A model generated the notes under the pieces. That model was not told the origin of the DNA. It saw only the letters and a program-made list of their open reading frames with translations, and ran no database searches. Positions 12,993 to 22,784 of a stretch of 64,000 nt of DNA are shown piece by piece. How positions within the stretch are numbered: the stretch's first letter is position 1; every line of letters begins with the position of its first letter. The stretch covers positions 827,650-891,649 of the forward strand of contig JANPYM010000009.1 of NCBI GenBank assembly GCA_025890175.1, written 5' to 3'. A program made the position numbers and the translations under genes. Source of the DNA: Ciborinia camelliae. Lineage: Eukaryota > Ascomycota > Leotiomycetes > Helotiales > Sclerotiniaceae.

Positions 12993-14429
12993 TTAATTGA
13001 CTTTAACATAGTTTCCTGGACATTGGGGTTAATTTGTGATCTGATGACTATTGAAGGCACAGGGAATTATTTACCGGGAAATTGTCCTTGTTTTCCATGA
13101 ATCTTCCCAACCCACCATTCATTCTCATTACTCGTTCTCGTCACAATCTCAATGGTATCTCCCGCGCTGAAGCTCAAGTCGCCTTCGGCCTGTGCCTCAT
13201 AATCATACAATGCGGTGGCAGTCTCCGCAGCTGGCGCACCGCTGAGCCTCGATGGCTTCGGCTTCGGGGGTGGAGGTGCCGCCTTTTTTGCCTTCGCAGC
13301 GGCTCCCCATGAACTTCCCGTCGATGCCGATCGCATCACGTTGTTTCCAAGATTAGTGGGGGATAAGGTGGAAGAGTAAGGTGGCGGTGGCTTCTCTGAT
13401 GACGAAAGGTCGCTGGATGCGCGGCGGTTGGGTGAGGTACTCAATTCTGTAGATGATGGCTTGTTTTCGATGGCAAGACGGTTAGGTCCACCAAGAGCAA
13501 GAGGTTTCGGTGGACGTTTGGCACCGGTCGTCTTGAACTTCACAATGGAAAGTGCTTCTGCCTGGTCTCGGATGTCACCTCGTTTTACCTCAAAACCTTC
13601 CTCGATATCAAGCTGGAGATTGAAATAACCAATATCACAACCTTGCATCCTCTCGTGTAAAGTATAAAAGACATTAAGTTGCATATAATAAAACGATTGG
13701 AACAATGGTCGGATAAACTCGCGCTCCAACGCAAAGAGTTTAGGTAACTCATCCTTCAACAGATCGTTGTAATAATTGAACTCTTGAGTGGCTTGTTCAA
13801 CATCATTCTCCGCCTTGTACATGGCTTTCTCGTCCTTCAAACTCTTTTCTTTCTTGTCTTGCAATTTCTTTAGTGAAGCTCGATGTCGGTCATAATCTAA
13901 TTGCTTGTGTTGACGTTTGAGCGCAGTCTTCCTTATCACCTTAATGATCTCTAATAATTCGTCCGCGGGTCGAATAACTCTGGTTTCAATCATCTCCAGC
14001 TCTGGTTGTAGAGTTGCCAGGAGCTCTTTGCAGATTTCTTCGTATTCTTCACAAGCCCTGATCCCCTCCGGATTTCCTTCTTGAACCAGGGAATCCGGAT
14101 CCGACATCCTTCCAGAGATTGGTTTGTATATCTCAGCGATCGCTTTGGAGAATTCGATTTGATGGGTCATCATGCCATTGATAGCTTCAAAGTATTTCTT
14201 ACTCTCATCGTGCAGTTTTTTCGTCTCGGTTTCCAACTCCTGGAATCGCCGTTCCGCATCGATATAGACAGCATCTTTCGTTTGTTCACCAAGGTTAAAC
14301 TTGGCTTTGAAAGTTTGAGGTGCCTATTAACCAGTCAGTCGAATGTGCGAGAATCCCCGCCATCCCGCTAGATGACCCTCCACTCCAACTTACTCTGACC
14401 AGGGACTTCTGAAAGCCCTTGAAGGACAT
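12993..14429 (-). CDS. RVS167: Rvs167/Hob1-type BAR and SH3 domain protein
   Basis: Amphiphysin-like proteins of this family bend membranes at endocytic sites and link them to the actin cytoskeleton. Three exons give 435 aa: 14394-14429 (MSFKGFQKSLVR), 13075-14323 (beginning APQTFKAKFNLGEQTKD) and a 23-bp last exon at 12993-13015. That tiny exon completes the SH3 domain with GNYVKVN and a stop; without it the domain would end in the intron. The BAR domain spans roughly residues 10-240. A Pro/Ser-rich linker follows (KPPPPYSSTLSP, PPPPKPKPSRL). The SH3 occupies about residues 378-435, with the canonical ALYDYEAQAEGDLSF and WWVGKIHGKQGQFPGNY. The gene is divergent from the Nfs1 gene across about 1.1 kb. 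Confidence 0.95.
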
Positions 14430-15534
14430 CTCCCAGTTTTAACTTCAAAATAAATCAGAAAAAGTCCGTTGTGAGATCTGTAAATTTGATATCAAGAGCT
14501 TTCTTCGTAGAGTTGTATTTGTGTTGTGGTCGTCGTAATGCCCAAATAAAAGGGTGTCTCCGGGGTTCTTTAGTCGTAGGACAGACAATGACGAGGAGTG
14601 GCTGAGCAGAGCTGGCTGTTGACGTCGCGGTCTCTATTAGCCCCGATATGCTTATGCTTATACTTTATATGTACCGAAGTACCTAGGTCAGGTAGGTATC
14701 AAGAGGATTTTCGGCTGGTAAAAGCTGGGAATGAGAGATGAGAGATAAAATCGTTTTCTAGAAGTCAATAAAAGAAGTATATGAAATATGAGGGTATTCC
14801 TATAACTCTAATATGTCGAAGAAAACTTGAATAACTTGATAACTTGATAACTTGATTTGAGCGCATTCACGATACAGTCAGTTGACTAGTCAAAAACGTT
14901 AGGTAGTGAATGATATGGAATTTATGGAATCGTCGGATTGTCGGATTATCGGATCGTTTGCATCGACAGGCATGAACCTATTTTCCAAGGGTACCTCCGC
15001 TACCTAAAGGATAATAATACCTGAACTGGATTATTGCTTAGTAATAATAATAGATAAAATGGCGGAACGGAACATTGAATAATAGGTAACCTTGGAAGGT
15101 ATAAAATTATGAAGTCATTTATGATAGGTTATTTATTATGAAAGAACCCGCCACTTTGGGCTTGTTGGGTCACTTTATCAAATAAATGTTTTCGTGAATT
15201 TTGATTCGTTGGGTTGTTTGACAAATCATAATAATTCGGGATCGTTCTTTCCTGTAAAAGCAACCTGAACATGAAAGCAAAAGCTTTTAATATCCGGTAT
15301 CCGCTTCCGCTCTTTTCTACAAAGATAGCCAATCAGATCTCACTTTTCTTTCAATTTTCGGTTATTTGCATGAAGCACGGAGTTATGATAATGCCTAGTT
15401 CAAAGAGAGCTTAGCTTTATTTTACTCCGTTAGAATTTCAAATTCAAAAGTCTCCAAAAAAGAAGCTCACCATTCCTCTGAGGGATTGCCTTCCACTTTG
15501 ATATCATCAAATTTGCGATCTACAATCCATAATA
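14430..15534. other. Divergent intergenic region
   Basis: This lies between the BAR-SH3 gene (-) and Nfs1 (+) and should contain both promoters. It holds AACTTGAT direct repeats near 14829-14855 and a CCTAGGTCAGGTAGGTA stretch near 14682-14698, a motif seen elsewhere in the window. No coding signature was found. Confidence 0.55.
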
Positions 15535-17337
15535 ATGTCGAGTCTGGCGTCAACATCGTTGAGGCAGGCTTCGCGCTTTTGCTTAAAGAAGTCGACGCCT
15601 GCTGCTGGACTGGTAAGAAGCTCTGCTTTTGCCCGGGTGGCGTCCATATCAAACCAAAGAGTATCAAGGAGGGGTTATGTTTCCGAGACGAAGAAAGATA
15701 GCGCTCAAGTCAATCTTGATACCGCGATCCGATCAGAACAGAAATCCTTCTTTGAAGAGACTGGCAAGAATGCTGAGAATCAATCAATATCAGGAGTGTC
15801 CGCAAACGCTGATGCGATGATGAGTCCTATGGCCGGTAATTACCCCTCACATATCTATGTAGACATGCAAGGGACCTTGGCTGACATTTTATTAGGTGTG
15901 CTTAAGCAAGCTACTGTTATGGACGAAGGCCAGAGGCCAATATACTTAGATATGCAAGCTACCACTCCATTAGACCCGCGAGTACTGGACAAAATGTTGC
16001 CTTACTATACCGGTCTATACGGCAACCCCCATTCGAGAACCCATGCTTATGGTTGGGAAGCTGACAAGGCCAGCGAAGAAGCAAGAGAACACATTGCCAC
16101 ACTTATTGGAGCTGACCCTAAAGAGATTATTTTCACCAGTGGAGCCACTGAGAGTAATAACATGAGTGTCAAAGGTGTAGCGAGGTTCTTCGGTAGGGCG
16201 GGAAAGAAGAGGCATATCATCACAACACAGACAGAGCACAAATGTGTACTGGATAGTTGTAGGCATTTGCAAGATGAAGGTTTCGATGTTACTTATCTGC
16301 CAGTGCAGCAAAACGGCTTAGTTGATATGGCAGAACTTGAGGCTGCCATTCGACCCGAGACAGCCCTTGTCAGTATCATGGCAGTTAACAACGAGATCGG
16401 TGTCATTCAACCACTCGAAGAAATAGGCAAACTTTGTCGCTCGAAGAAGGTCTTTTTCCATACCGATGGCGCACAAGCTGTCGGGAAGATTCCCTTAGAT
16501 GTTAATGCGATGAATATTGACTTGATGTCTATTTCATCCCATAAGATCTACGGACCAAAAGGTATTGGTGCATGTTATGTGCGCAGAAGACCTAGGGTTA
16601 GACTTGATCCAATCATCAGTGGAGGTGGACAGGAGAGAGGTTTGAGAAGTGGCACTCTCGCACCCGCATTAGTTGTCGGCTTTGGTGAAGCTTGCCGGAT
16701 TGCAAAAGAGGAACTTGATGTAAGCTCTAACATTTCTTCTCACCTTTTTTGCTTACATGATGACCTACTTTACATATGCATGGCTTTCCTAGTGGCCTCC
16801 TTGCTTGCAAGTTGAGGCTTCTTTGACGACTCACAGTACCTTGTCTGATTTTGCAGATCAATTATTTGAATTGAATCGATAATTCAAGCTGGATTAATGC
16901 TGACAATATAATAGTATGACCATGCTCGTGTCAAGAAGCTCTCCGACAGACTTCTTCAAGGCCTTCTTGCCATGGAGCATACCACTCAAAATGGCGACCC
17001 AAACCATTTCTATCCAGGATGCGTAAACGTCTCTTTTGCCTACGTCGAGGGAGAATCGCTTTTAATGGCACTGAAGGATATTGCGCTATCATCAGGAAGT
17101 GCTTGTACTTCTGCCTCGCTCGAACCCAGTTATGTTCTCCGAGCACTGGGCAGTAGTGATGAGAGTGCACACAGCAGTATCAGATTCGGTATTGGGCGCT
17201 TCACAACAGAGTCTGAGATTGATTATGTCTTGAATGCCGTTCAGAACCGAGTCACATTCTTACGAGAGTTAAGTCCTCTCTGGGAGCTTGTACAGGAGGG
17301 TATCGCTTTGGATAGTATCGAGTGGAGTCAGCATTAA
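15535..17337 (+). CDS. NFS1: Mitochondrial cysteine desulfurase Nfs1 (IscS family)
   Basis: Nfs1 is the PLP enzyme that converts L-cysteine to L-alanine and a persulfide, supplying sulfur for Fe-S clusters and tRNA thiolation in mitochondria. Exons 15535-16719 and 16915-17337 encode 535 aa. The intron of about 195 bp is long for this window and ends in an AATAATAG acceptor. The N-terminus is Arg/Ser/Ala-rich, as expected for a mitochondrial targeting peptide. The catalytic core starts at [20 protein letters not shown]. The PLP-binding lysine is in [10 protein letters not shown] (about K337) and the catalytic cysteine is in [15 protein letters not shown] (about C459). Other family landmarks are [20 protein letters not shown] and [10 protein letters not shown]. 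All key residues are present. Confidence 0.97.
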
Positions 17338-17900
17338 ATTGCCGCTAATAAGCAAATGAAATATGGCGGGGCACTGGCGTTTTGTGATATCACTTCAGCG
17401 GGTTGGAGGCTTTTTGGGTTGTAACATAGCGAATGATCGGGCTAACTTAGTAACCTGAATGTATACCGGTACTGATAATGAGTGCAACAATAGCATATCA
17501 AATTTTAAGCACATCTCATCTATGAGATCCTTGGCGTTAATTTACATCAATATTTTGTTGTGGCCTCTAGATCTTCTTGTGACCTTTGTATACAAAATTA
17601 ACCTTTATCACCATAATTTCTGAGTCTATGACCAAACCCAATCTCCCTCCCTAGCCCTAGATATCCTAACCGACCAACACATTAACCTCCCACCGTTGCA
17701 ACCAACTATGATGGATAACATATAATAAGGTATCCACATCTCACTTTCTTACCCCACCCCCACTCTGGTACTATTTACCTCCACCTGTTCTTCAAAAGTG
17801 AAAGACCTACTGGTAGTACCTACCTTCCCCCATAAGCATGATCGTACAAAACAATCATATATACTTGAGTAAAAAAAAAAAAAAAAAAGCAATATTTAAG
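17338..17900. other. Intergenic region downstream of Nfs1
   Basis: No coding signature was found. It ends in an 18-base A run (17871-17888), which on the minus strand is the T tract downstream of the tRNA gene. Confidence 0.6.
17871..17888 (-). terminator. Probable RNA polymerase III terminator of tRNA-Pro
   Basis: There are eighteen consecutive A residues on the plus strand, so T18 on the coding strand, 12 bases past the tRNA 3' end. Runs of four or more T terminate Pol III; this one is unusually long. Confidence 0.8.
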
Positions 17901-17988
17901 GGCCTAATCCGGGATCGAACCGGAGACCTCTTACAATTTAGATCTGAAACAACCCAAAGCAAGAATTCTACCACTGAACTATCAGGCC
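17901..17988 (-). tRNA. tRNA-Pro(UGG) with a 17-nt intron
   Basis: On the minus strand the acceptor stem GGCCTGA pairs with TTAGGCC, and the T arm is TCCGG-TTCGATC-CCGGA. The anticodon stem CTTGC pairs with GTAAG once a 17-nt insertion is removed from the loop TTTGGG...T, which places TGG at positions 34-36. The insertion sits after position 37, the canonical site for eukaryotic nuclear tRNA introns cut by the SEN endonuclease. The A box (TAGTTCAGTGGTAGAA) and B box (GGTTCGATCC) internal promoters are visible. No CCA is encoded, as expected for a nuclear gene. The gene is 88 nt, or 71 nt mature. Confidence 0.93.
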
Positions 17989-19876
17989 AAGACTATTAGT
18001 CATATTTTTTATGAAAGAGTGAGCTTGTTTAAGAATATAGAGGAGAGGGTAGTTCCAAAATATTATCTCCTTTTTTTGATAAGCGGTGAGGACCGTTTAT
18101 TTTCTAAGGTAAATTAAAATTTAGTTATCCATTTTGAACAGGGTATGGTACAGGGAAAGATACGATGTTGCTATATTTCGAAATATCGATTGCACGACAT
18201 GCACACACCTTTTTAGGTCCCCCGTAGGTGGTTTGTAGCATATATCTCTCCAAATGAATGTAATGAACTAGATCCATAATGAAAAAAAGTATACTTTTGC
18301 TGGATACATAATTTCACTTCTTAGATCTCCAGGCGAGCGTTCTCTTGACTCTCCTTCACAAACCCAAATACTCGATACTATACCACATCACTCACCTCCT
18401 ACCCCCTAACACCAACTTTGCACCAAAATATCCCGTTTTTGTTACACATCTAATCTATGGAAGTTTTGTAAGAGCTTGAATTGAAACGCTTTTAGAAATA
18501 TATTGTTGGTACCTTGCGCAGCAGGTCTGTTATCTTTGCTTTGTCGAATATACTAGCTGTGATTTTTCATATTATATGTGTAAAATTATAATCATAATGT
18601 TGAGAAAGATCGGATAAATACCCTTAACTTAAGTGTAGATTGCGGAGAGGGGGATTTCCAATCTATTAACACTATTGGATTAGTGGAAAGTAGTTTGGTG
18701 GGTGATTTGGTAGGTGAATATGGGGTTGTATTGAGAGGGTTAGGAGGGGTCTCTGAAGTGCCAGGGAGGGGACACGTGAGAGAGATAGTGTGATAGATGA
18801 TTTTAAGAGGGGCGAAGTTTGAATTGTGAGTTCTGAACTCCTGCGAGTTGCATGTATGAAATGGAACGAGGTAGGAGGAGAGATTGTGGATCGATAATTA
18901 TATGTTCTAATACAGGGGGACAATACAGGGGGACATTCGCTTCGTGGTTATGGTTATGATTACGATTATGGGTACGGTGAGATATTATTATATTATATAT
19001 GCATTGAGGACCTCTAGATCTTGCAAGATAGGTAGGCGAGCAGGGAAGTGCAGAAGTTATCGGAGCATCTCATGTGGTAACAAGGAATAAGATTTGAGAA
19101 TACTGCCAGTGTAGAACAATGTCTAATCAACCAAGATGGAATGCTATCAAAGCTAGCCCTGACATATACATATACCAATACCATACTATTATATACCCAT
19201 ATCGCAGTTTAGCAAAATTTGTTTCCTAGTCAACGAGAAGACACCGCATACCAAAACCTACAACACTAAATACAACAAAACTAATTTGGTACACTGACAA
19301 CATCTTCAAGCGATCTTTGTTTAATATGGGGGATAAATCACGTCAGAAGTAGTCATGCAATGACGAAGGCGGGATCAGCAAAGCAAAATTGACGCCATTG
19401 TGCCAGGGACAATACTAGTAATAGCGACGTGACCTCTATCCCTGTCACGATGTGCAACAAATTTCCAACAGATCAAGTGATAGTGCCCTGTAGCGGTATA
19501 AGAAAAACGTAGTGTCCATGTAATAAAGCCCTAGTGAAGGAAGGTCTAATGTAAAAGTGGCTTAAGTAGAAGTGCAACAAATTGAGAAAATATTAGATGA
19601 CAAAGCAAGGGAGTGGAATATTGTATAGCTTGCTCTAATTGCGGAACTTGCAACTAGGTGGAGGAAAATCCACTCGCTTGAGTAGGAAAAGGTATCTCGA
19701 CCAGTGCTATCGAGGGACAACAGGTAGTGTTGTGTCTCAACTGCAGGGAAGAGAAAGAGATCGGGAAATACTGTACTTTGTAAAAGGACTGCACTATTCA
19801 AAACATCCTTGGAACTTGCTTGAAGAACTGTACCATGAAATTATTTATTGGCTAAAAATTAGCCAGTCTCTATCGA
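17989..19876. other. Long intergenic region
   Basis: About 1.9 kb lies between the tRNA gene and the 3' end of the J-domain gene. Only short ORFs without domains and AT-rich stretches are seen. Confidence 0.55.
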
Positions 19877-20994
19877 CTACCCCTTGCCCCAGTTGGGGTT
19901 CCTACTTCGCATTACATTCCCAATTGCATCTCTAACTTCCGGATCAGACCTTATGGTGTTTTGTACAAGCCATTCTTTGACTTTTCCCTTTACATCTTTA
20001 ATCGAATGTGGATCATTAGCGAATGGGACCATCTCTAATACTTGAAGCCTAGAAGCATCTGCTTCCATAGCCGTTGCGACTTGTTCTAATCGATCAAGTT
20101 GCTGTTTCAATACAATTTCTGGGTTTCCGGTCTCTGAACTAGCCGTAGGAGATTCTAGTAATGGACCAAGCTGGGCAAATGCAAGATGTAACGTTACAAG
20201 CATTTGTTGAAAGAGCTCCATAAGTTGAAATGGGAGGTATGGCGGATGTGATGTAAATTTGGTGAGGATCGGATTTATGACTTTCGTTGCAACAACGGGG
20301 AAGTATGGGCGTGATATCATGTGCAATTCGAATACGAAGATCAAGAAGAGGGCGACCCAGCGCCAGTATTTGCCCCTTTTCATATATCCAGAAATATCTT
20401 GAAAAAAGTTGAATATAGCAACGCCCATGTACCATGGCACAGCAATGTAGAAGCCATGTATAGCGTGGTCTTTCATTGACGAGATTTTTGACGGCCAATC
20501 ACCTACTTTTGGTCCAAATCTTTCATAGGCGAATCGTTTCACAGGGTCGGAAAGTACTTCGTAAGCTTGTTTAAGATTGATAAAGAGTTCAGTCTGCTCG
20601 GGGGTACGCTCCGACGACGATACTTTGTCGGGATGATGAAGCATTGCTAGTCGCCGAAATTTTGATTTGATTTCTCGTTCAGTTGCCGAATGAGTCACAT
20701 CCAGAATTTGGTAGAAGTTGACAGCGTTGCGAATTTCCCGGTCGGCTTCGTAGATTGTGAATAGGAGGTATGTGAATATGGCTATTATTTTGATGCGCTG
20801 GGAATCTAGGTTCCATTTGGGAGAATGAATGTGAGGTTTTGGAGTGCCGGTACACCGCAATTTTACTTCATACCATATTCCTTGAACAATGGTCGTAATC
20901 AACTACAAAACCATATTAGAGAGGAACATTTCTACCGCATTGTTTTTGGGGGGGAGGGGGAACTTACACCTGGTAGCATCGACCAACCGACCAT
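19877..20994 (-). CDS. Membrane-anchored J-domain (DnaJ/Hsp40) protein
   Basis: J proteins stimulate Hsp70 ATPase activity. Exons 20968-20994 (MVGWSMLPG) and 19877-20902 (LITTIVQGIWYEV onward) give 350 aa. The splice was chosen because it supplies an ATG and the hydrophobic start common in this fungal family. A hydrophobic helix (IKIIAIFTYLLFTIY, about residues 46-60) precedes the J domain at about residues 70-140. The HPD tripeptide is at about 99-101 in LAMLHHPDKV. Two more hydrophobic segments follow (FYIAVPWYMGVAIFNFF and WRWVALFLIFVFELHMI), so the protein is multi-pass, probably in the ER or mitochondrial membrane. Exact compartment and Hsp70 partner are inference. It is divergent from Rpa43 across a repeat-bearing promoter. 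Confidence 0.88.
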
Positions 20995-21421
20995 TCTAAG
21001 AAAACCTTCATACATCTTCCAAAACTCTACCCCTTTCCAATGCTATATTTTCAGAAACCTATCCCATCAACCTGCAACTTGCAACTTGCAAATTGCAAAT
21101 TACAAATTACAAAAGAGAAGAGAAGTATTGGGCAGAAGCTGTTATGTTCTTAAAACCTTTGTATTGGAAGTTTATCTTCCTCCCCCTGCCCCATTAACTT
21201 GCAACTACCTACAAAGATGAGAGAAGAATTGATTAGGAGCGGTTATGTTCTTAAAATCCTTTATATAGGAAATTTGCCATCGCCCAATCAACTTGCAACT
21301 TGCCAAAGTGAAGAGAATAAACTGATCAGAAGTACTATCCCAATCGCTTTATCTTATCGCATCGTATCACGCTAGCGGCCGCAGGAAAAGTTTCGCGGAG
21401 TTCAGTGCTCGAAAAAATTCA
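20995..21421. promoter_or_regulatory. Bidirectional promoter region with degenerate tandem repeats
   Basis: This region lies between the start codons of the J-domain gene (-) and Rpa43 (+). It contains a roughly 95-bp unit repeated nearly twice plus a partial third copy, from about 21066 to 21345. Shared blocks include AACTTGCAACTTGC and TTATGTTCTTAAAA. The promoter role is inferred from position. Confidence 0.65.
21066..21345. repeat. Imperfect ~95-bp tandem repeat (2 copies plus a partial third)
   Basis: Copy A (about 21066-21190), copy B (about 21191-21284) and partial copy C (about 21285-21345) share ordered blocks. Each begins with one or more AACTTGCAACT elements, followed by an AAAGA(T)GAGAGAAG(A)A block. 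Copies A and B continue with GTTATGTTCTTAAAA, then a CCTTT(A/G)TAT..GGAA block, and finish Pro/C-rich. Copy A also carries extra AAATTGCAAATTAC heptad-like repeats. Confidence 0.75.
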
Positions 21422-22411
21422 ATGACATTGAAAATTGGTAACAGCAGAATGTCAATTGAAATGCCTTCAAAATCAACAATCGCCGGGGCTTCTCCCAAAA
21501 AGCATAAAAGCAAGTCGGAAAAGAAGCACAAGTCAACAGATAGCGAAAAAAAGCGAAAACGGGAAAATGGAGAAGAAGGACATCGATCAAAGAAACACAG
21601 ATCTGAAAAGGCTGCGCCAACTACCTCGTCCATAGAAGCACCGGTTGAAGTTTCGCCATTTCATTTACAAACATCCTCCATCTTTTTGCCCTTGGCGCCA
21701 GTCTCCCAGAAATTCCCCCTCGAAGGTTTGTGCGCCGAGCACCTTTCTCCGCTCATCCTCACATATTATCCGCCATTCAACGGAGTCATTCTTTCTTACA
21801 ACAATCCACGATTTGCCGAAAAGGCCTTCGGAAATGATGGAGATTCGACTCTTCTACAAAACTTGGACGAATATGCGGTCAGCTGGGCTTGGGTGACTGC
21901 CGAATTTTTACTTTTCAAACCCGAGAAAGGAGCTTGGTTGGAAGGTTATATCAATTTACAAAATGAAGGGCATCTGGGTCTCGTCTGCTGGAATCTTTTC
22001 AATGCGAGTATCGAGAGAGCCAGATTGCCAAAAGAATGGAAATGGGTCGGGGTAGCGGACCAGGAAAAGGACGCGGAAACTGAAGAGGGGGCGACATATG
22101 CTGAAGACGGGGTTGGCTATTATGTGGATGGAGAGGGGAAGAAGATTGAGGGTACCGTGAAGTTTCGAGTCAAGGAGATTGAATCGAATCACGATAAGGA
22201 GAGGGGATTCTTGACGATTGACGGAACGATGTTAGACGAAGAGGCAGAGATGCGATTGTTGGAAACCGAGCAGGACAAGGTCGGAAGTAGAGACAGTGCT
22301 GGTAGACGTCTTGGGGGTGCAAAAGCTCTTGGTGCAACTAGCTTAGGAGTAACCGTGGAGCCCTCCGCTACGGAAGTGGACACAGGGAAAAAATCCAGAC
22401 GGAGAGATTGA
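21422..22411 (+). CDS. RPA43: RNA polymerase I subunit Rpa43 (A43)
   Basis: A43 with A14 forms the Pol I stalk that contacts Rrn3 during rDNA transcription in the nucleolus. This single-exon ORF encodes 329 aa. The N-terminal 75 residues are Lys/Ser-rich (SPKKHKSKSEKKHKS, KKRKREN), consistent with nuclear or nucleolar targeting. The Rpb7-like half begins at about residue 78 (SPFHLQTSSIFLPLAPVS) with YYPPFNGVILSYNNPRF. The S1/OB-like half contains the A43 landmarks WAWVTAEFLLFKPEKGAWLEGYI and HLGLVCWNLFNASIERARLP. The tail is acidic. A second in-frame ATG at residue 10 (MSIEMPSK) could be the true start. Confidence 0.93.
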   Translation: MTLKIGNSRMSIEMPSKSTIAGASPKKHKSKSEKKHKSTDSEKKRKRENGEEGHRSKKHRSEKAAPTTSSIEAPVEVSPFHLQTSSIFLPLAPVSQKFPLEGLCAEHLSPLILTYYPPFNGVILSYNNPRFAEKAFGNDGDSTLLQNLDEYAVSWAWVTAEFLLFKPEKGAWLEGYINLQNEGHLGLVCWNLFNASIERARLPKEWKWVGVADQEKDAETEEGATYAEDGVGYYVDGEGKKIEGTVKFRVKEIESNHDKERGFLTIDGTMLDEEAEMRLLETEQDKVGSRDSAGRRLGGAKALGATSLGVTVEPSATEVDTGKKSRRRD

Positions 22412-22784
22412 GGTGCTATGAGTTGTTAATTGGCGTTAAACGGATACCAGGGTTCTGAATAATGATTACTATCTTAGCTAAAACCGACTTGTAGTGCATT
22501 GTACATTCGCCAGCCTATACGAGCCTAAAGTTTATAGAACACATGAAGTAGTTTCTTGATATCAAATAGCTTGATTGAAAAGACCAGCAACGGAACCTAG
22601 AAATTCCTCATACTAGTGCTCTGAGCTAATATATTTACGACACGTGACTTCGTACCTTTTTTAATTTTGTTGGAGTTCGCGAAACCATTTCGCGTCAAAC
22701 CATCGGCCTTCTTCCCCACACCTCCTCTGCCTTGCATCTCGTAGCAACTTCAAACGGGTCAACTTCACATTCCTCGTCACAAAC
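22412..22784. other. Short intergenic region
   Basis: This lies between two genes on the same strand (Rpa43 and the coilin-like gene). No notable element was seen. Confidence 0.5.

Noticed and set aside
12504..13100. 198-codon plus-strand frame starting with ATG
   Set aside because: It overlaps the last exon and intron of the BAR-SH3 gene in antisense, has no domain, and has a random-looking composition.
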